Shown here: piece after piece, positions 61,276-64,000 of the stretch
Numbering within the stretch: the first letter of the stretch is position 1
Layout: every line of letters begins with the position of its first letter
Assembly (NCBI RefSeq): GCF_963674635.1
Contig: NZ_OY771475.1
Coordinates: 620,001-684,000, forward strand
Direction: 5' to 3'
Length of the DNA: 64,000 nucleotides
Origin: Breoghania sp.
GTDB lineage: Bacteria; Pseudomonadota; Alphaproteobacteria; Rhizobiales; Stappiaceae
The notes under the pieces: model-generated
Database searches by the model: none
What the model was told of the DNA's origin: nothing
Seen by the model: only the letters and a program-made list of their open reading frames with translations
Made by a program: the position numbers and the translations under genes

Positions 61276-64000
61276 ATGACAATGGTTGTCCCGGCAAGTT
61301 CCGGTCAGATAAAAGAATTCGTTTCGGAAAATCGCCATATCGATTTGTCGTCATACAATCCCTTCGTGACGCAGGAGGAACTGAGGACCGAAAGGTCCGG
61401 CCTCAATGCGCCGAGCGCGCAGGCCGTGCTGCGGCTGATGCGGGTGGCGCGGACGAGCGGGCAGGTGGAAGCGCTGATGGGGGCGGGGTATCATTCCGCG
61501 CATCAGATCGCACGGCACTCCCGGCGGCATTTCTGCAAGACCATCGCGCCTTCGGTCGGGCTTTCGAGCGAGGAGGCGGACGCCATTCATCGTCGGGCCG
61601 AGGCCGTGCGCACGAAGGCGGCGCATCTTTGGGCGACGGTCAATGGCGCGATCGCCTCGCCGCATTATCGCGGCTCCAGGTTCGAGAATGTGTCGGCGGC
61701 GGTCGCTCAGCCTTTTGAGGCCCTGCCGAGCTATCAGGAGCTGTTCGGGACGCTCGACTACTGTTCCTGCGAGGAATGCAAGTCGATTTTCGGCCCGGCC
61801 GCGTATCTCGTCGATCTGAACCGGATCATCGACGAGTACATCACCGAGCCGAACAAGAGCACCATTCCCCCAGCGATGGCCTTCAACGCAAGGCGCCCGG
61901 ATATCGCGCAGATTCCGCTGACCTGCGAAGCGACCAACACGCTGGTTCCCTATGTGATGCTGGTCAACCAACGGCTCCTTCACCAGGCTGGGCTTGGGCT
62001 GAATCCGCAGGGCCTGAGCGATGACGCGGTTATCGAGAAGCTCGCCGGCGAGATTGTCTATCCAAACCGTGCCCCCTTCAATCAGCCGGATTCGAGCATC
62101 CGGGGGCTGTTGAGCCGCCTTGGGTCGTCCTACGCGGATCTGTTGGCGGCGTGGCGTCAGCCGGCGGATCTTGTCTCTTCGCGCGGGCTCGGGTTCACGC
62201 AGGATACCGAGACCATTGTCACGACCGTGGCGGCAACGGATCAGGAGGTCGCTCCCTATTACGGGGTGGCGGCCGCCGATATCGGCTCCCTGGCGGATGT
62301 GGAGACATTCCAGCTTGTCAACGATCTCGACTACGGCCAGGTCCTGTCGCTGGTGAACCAGAACCTGTCCGATGCGGAGATCGCTGCGGGGCTTCAGGCC
62401 AACTTCTTCATCAACAGCACGTCCGGCGGAACGGTCGTCTCGATTGATACCAGCGGCGCGCGGGAGAGCCTGAAGAACCTTGGGGCTCCGGCGCTTGATG
62501 CGATCAATCGCCTGATGCGGCTGGCGCAGGTTGTCGGGCTTGAGACGCAACAGGCGGACTGGGCCTTGCGGGTGGCGGCCAGCGGGGGGACGCCGGTCAT
62601 CACGCAGGCGGCCATGCGGGTCATTTCGATGATCCGTCAGGCCATGAGCCACAAGGATTTCACGTTCGATCAGGCGGCGAGCCTGTTCGGTCCGATCAAG
62701 ACCTACGGATCGGGGGGATCGGACGTGCTCGATCCCTTCGACCAGCTCTTCAATACGCCGCAACTGGTGGCCCAGGTCGGTCACTATCATCCGGCAGGCA
62801 ATCCGCTGAATTCCACCTATACCGACACGGTTCTGACCTGGACGCCGGGCGATACGAGCGCGGCCAATCTCGCCGCCCTCAACCGCGTGTTGCCGGGCAT
62901 TGGCTTGAGTGTGACGGATGCGAATGCGCTGGGAACAGCGCTCTTCGGCACGGCCAGCGCGACGGATCTGGGGGTCGCCACCATCTCCGCGCTTTATCGT
63001 CATGCGCTGTTGAAGGGCGTGGCGCAGATGACGATGGAGCAGTACCTGCTGGTCTTGCGGCTGGCGGATGCGACCAAGGCGGATCTGACAGCCGATGACG
63101 TTTCGGCGATCACCTCGCTCCTGATGCTTCTCGATGGGCTCAATCTGTCGGTCTATGACGTCGACTACCTCGTGTCCGGCACGATCACGGCCTATGTGAG
63201 CCTCCCCTACGATCCCACAAGCGTGGAGGAATGGCAGGTCTCGCTGATCAAGCAGGTGCCGGATGCGACCGCGCCCGAGGCTGCAAGCCAGATTACCGAC
63301 CAGGTGGCGGTTCTGTTCGGCGAGCAGGCCCAAACCATGGTGCCGGTCTTTGCCATGGCGCGCGCGGCGGTGGCGCTGCCATCCGGGGCGGCAGACTGGG
63401 AGGCAGGGTTTCTGGCCTGCGATGCGCAGGGCAAGCCGCTCTATCCCGACTATGTCGCGGAGGTTCTGGCATGGTGCGCCCGTTGGCTGGTGCTGAAATC
63501 CGATCTGTCTCTGGCGGCTGAGATCGTGGAGAGCATGGCCGTGCTGCCTGCGCCCTACGGGCTGACGTCCTCCTATTCAACGATCGACCTGACCGCCATT
63601 TCGGCGATCGCGGCCATCGCTGGGACGATCAAGCGGACGGGGGATGTCCGGTTCAAACTTTTGACCTATCTGGCCGACAGCCAGCCCGGCAGCTCCGTTC
63701 CGCTCGAAACGCAGCTCGCGGAGCTTTTCGAGGCCACGAACTGGGCGCCATCCGTCACCGGGCCGCTCCTTTCGGGGCCGGTGAGCTCTGTCTCGCCGCA
63801 AGGCTTGCAGATCGCGGCGCTCTCGCAGGCCGTTGCCGTCGTTAAGGATACGGGGGCGGAGGTCGGATTTCTGACCTCGCTTGTGGATCTGGCGACCAAG
63901 CCCGCCAAGGCGAACTGGTCGGCGTTCACAGAAGCTTCGGGCGCGATGTTGGCCGTCGCGCAGGCGCGTTACGGGCAGGACTGGTCGAGTGTCGCGGTTG
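61276..64000 (+). CDS. Tc toxin A subunit (TcA/VRP1-like), 3'-incomplete
   Basis: The open frame runs for 908 codons to the window edge. The VRP1 signature is clear near 153-185: SYQELFGTLDYCSC, EECKSIFGPAAYLVDL. Later helical regions and the approach to the next domain (AVAQARYGQDWSS near the end) fit TcA. TcA forms the pentameric pore and syringe that injects the BC-enclosed effector into a target cell. An ATG at 61282 (MVVPASS) is an alternative start; neither has a strong ribosome site. The pore-forming and receptor-binding parts lie beyond base 64000. Confidence 0.9.
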   Translation, partial: MTMVVPASSGQIKEFVSENRHIDLSSYNPFVTQEELRTERSGLNAPSAQAVLRLMRVARTSGQVEALMGAGYHSAHQIARHSRRHFCKTIAPSVGLSSEEADAIHRRAEAVRTKAAHLWATVNGAIASPHYRGSRFENVSAAVAQPFEALPSYQELFGTLDYCSCEECKSIFGPAAYLVDLNRIIDEYITEPNKSTIPPAMAFNARRPDIAQIPLTCEATNTLVPYVMLVNQRLLHQAGLGLNPQGLSDDAVIEKLAGEIVYPNRAPFNQPDSSIRGLLSRLGSSYADLLAAWRQPADLVSSRGLGFTQDTETIVTTVAATDQEVAPYYGVAAADIGSLADVETFQLVNDLDYGQVLSLVNQNLSDAEIAAGLQANFFINSTSGGTVVSIDTSGARESLKNLGAPALDAINRLMRLAQVVGLETQQADWALRVAASGGTPVITQAAMRVISMIRQAMSHKDFTFDQAASLFGPIKTYGSGGSDVLDPFDQLFNTPQLVAQVGHYHPAGNPLNSTYTDTVLTWTPGDTSAANLAALNRVLPGIGLSVTDANALGTALFGTASATDLGVATISALYRHALLKGVAQMTMEQYLLVLRLADATKADLTADDVSAITSLLMLLDGLNLSVYDVDYLVSGTITAYVSLPYDPTSVEEWQVSLIKQVPDATAPEAASQITDQVAVLFGEQAQTMVPVFAMARAAVALPSGAADWEAGFLACDAQGKPLYPDYVAEVLAWCARWLVLKSDLSLAAEIVESMAVLPAPYGLTSSYSTIDLTAISAIAAIAGTIKRTGDVRFKLLTYLADSQPGSSVPLETQLAELFEATNWAPSVTGPLLSGPVSSVSPQGLQIAALSQAVAVVKDTGAEVGFLTSLVDLATKPAKANWSAFTEASGAMLAVAQARYGQDWSSVAV

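Noticed and set aside
61351..63333. 660-aa minus-strand frame opposite TcA
   Set aside because: His/Arg/Gly-rich antisense shadow of the TcA gene, which has a clear VRP1 signature.
1..64000. CRISPR array
   Set aside because: No regularly spaced repeats of the expected size were seen anywhere in the window.

Overview
The window is GC-rich chromosomal DNA of an alphaproteobacterium. The evidence is the cobalamin-riboswitch btu operon, the cydABX-DC operon with a Crp/Fnr gene, the Tct-type uptake genes and the gene style. A Stappiaceae, Rhodobacterales or Hyphomicrobiales relative is likely; the genus cannot be read from the sequence. No complete tRNA or rRNA gene is present.

Bases 1 to about 17.9 kb look like an integrated island. 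A DUF6538-type tyrosine recombinase opens it. A candidate att site, the last 23 bases of a tRNA, closes it at 17874-17896. The left arm is a leftward, partly translation-coupled operon (5579 to 1763) of four unknown proteins, a 427-aa protein with the motifs of family A DNA polymerases and T7-type RNA polymerases, and RNase HI. A serine recombinase follows. A restriction cassette comes next (7498-15959): hsdR, hsdM and hsdS, two small unknown genes and an Mrr-like endonuclease. The cassette is bracketed by two diverged direct repeats, each beside a serine-recombinase gene; the right-hand one is a pseudogene next to a res-like site. An AT-rich orphan gene (16692-17618) lies just inside the proposed end.

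From 18.1 to 49.1 kb the content is housekeeping and catabolism. It holds a SulP permease with a UspA protein, the cytochrome bd operon cydA-cydB-cydX-cydD-cydC followed by a Crp/Fnr regulator, a Tat-exported TorA/BisC-like molybdoenzyme, a PAS protein, a HutD protein, and a B12-riboswitch operon btuB-F-C-D. A four-carbon acid-sugar catabolic cluster follows: iron alcohol dehydrogenase, TctBCA transporter, DapA-like aldolase/lyase, 2-hydroxyacid dehydrogenase, PdxA2, a GntR repressor and a DUF1537 kinase, then a PLP aminotransferase. Repeated ACTTGT elements in and around this cluster are the likely GntR operators.

From 49.1 kb to the end is a Tc (toxin complex) locus. The TcA-like subunit runs off the right edge on the plus strand. 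Divergent from it are a zinc-ribbon protein, two paralogous Hint-domain proteins with Ig-like C-termini, and a 2400-aa natural fusion of TcB and TcC with an unrecognised 263-residue C-terminal tip. A 267-bp MITE-like element sits exactly at the 3' end of the fusion gene and supplies its stop codon.

The strongest candidates for something undescribed are the paired Hint proteins of the Tc locus, the new BC tip, and the small polymerase-like protein paired with RNase HI in the island.
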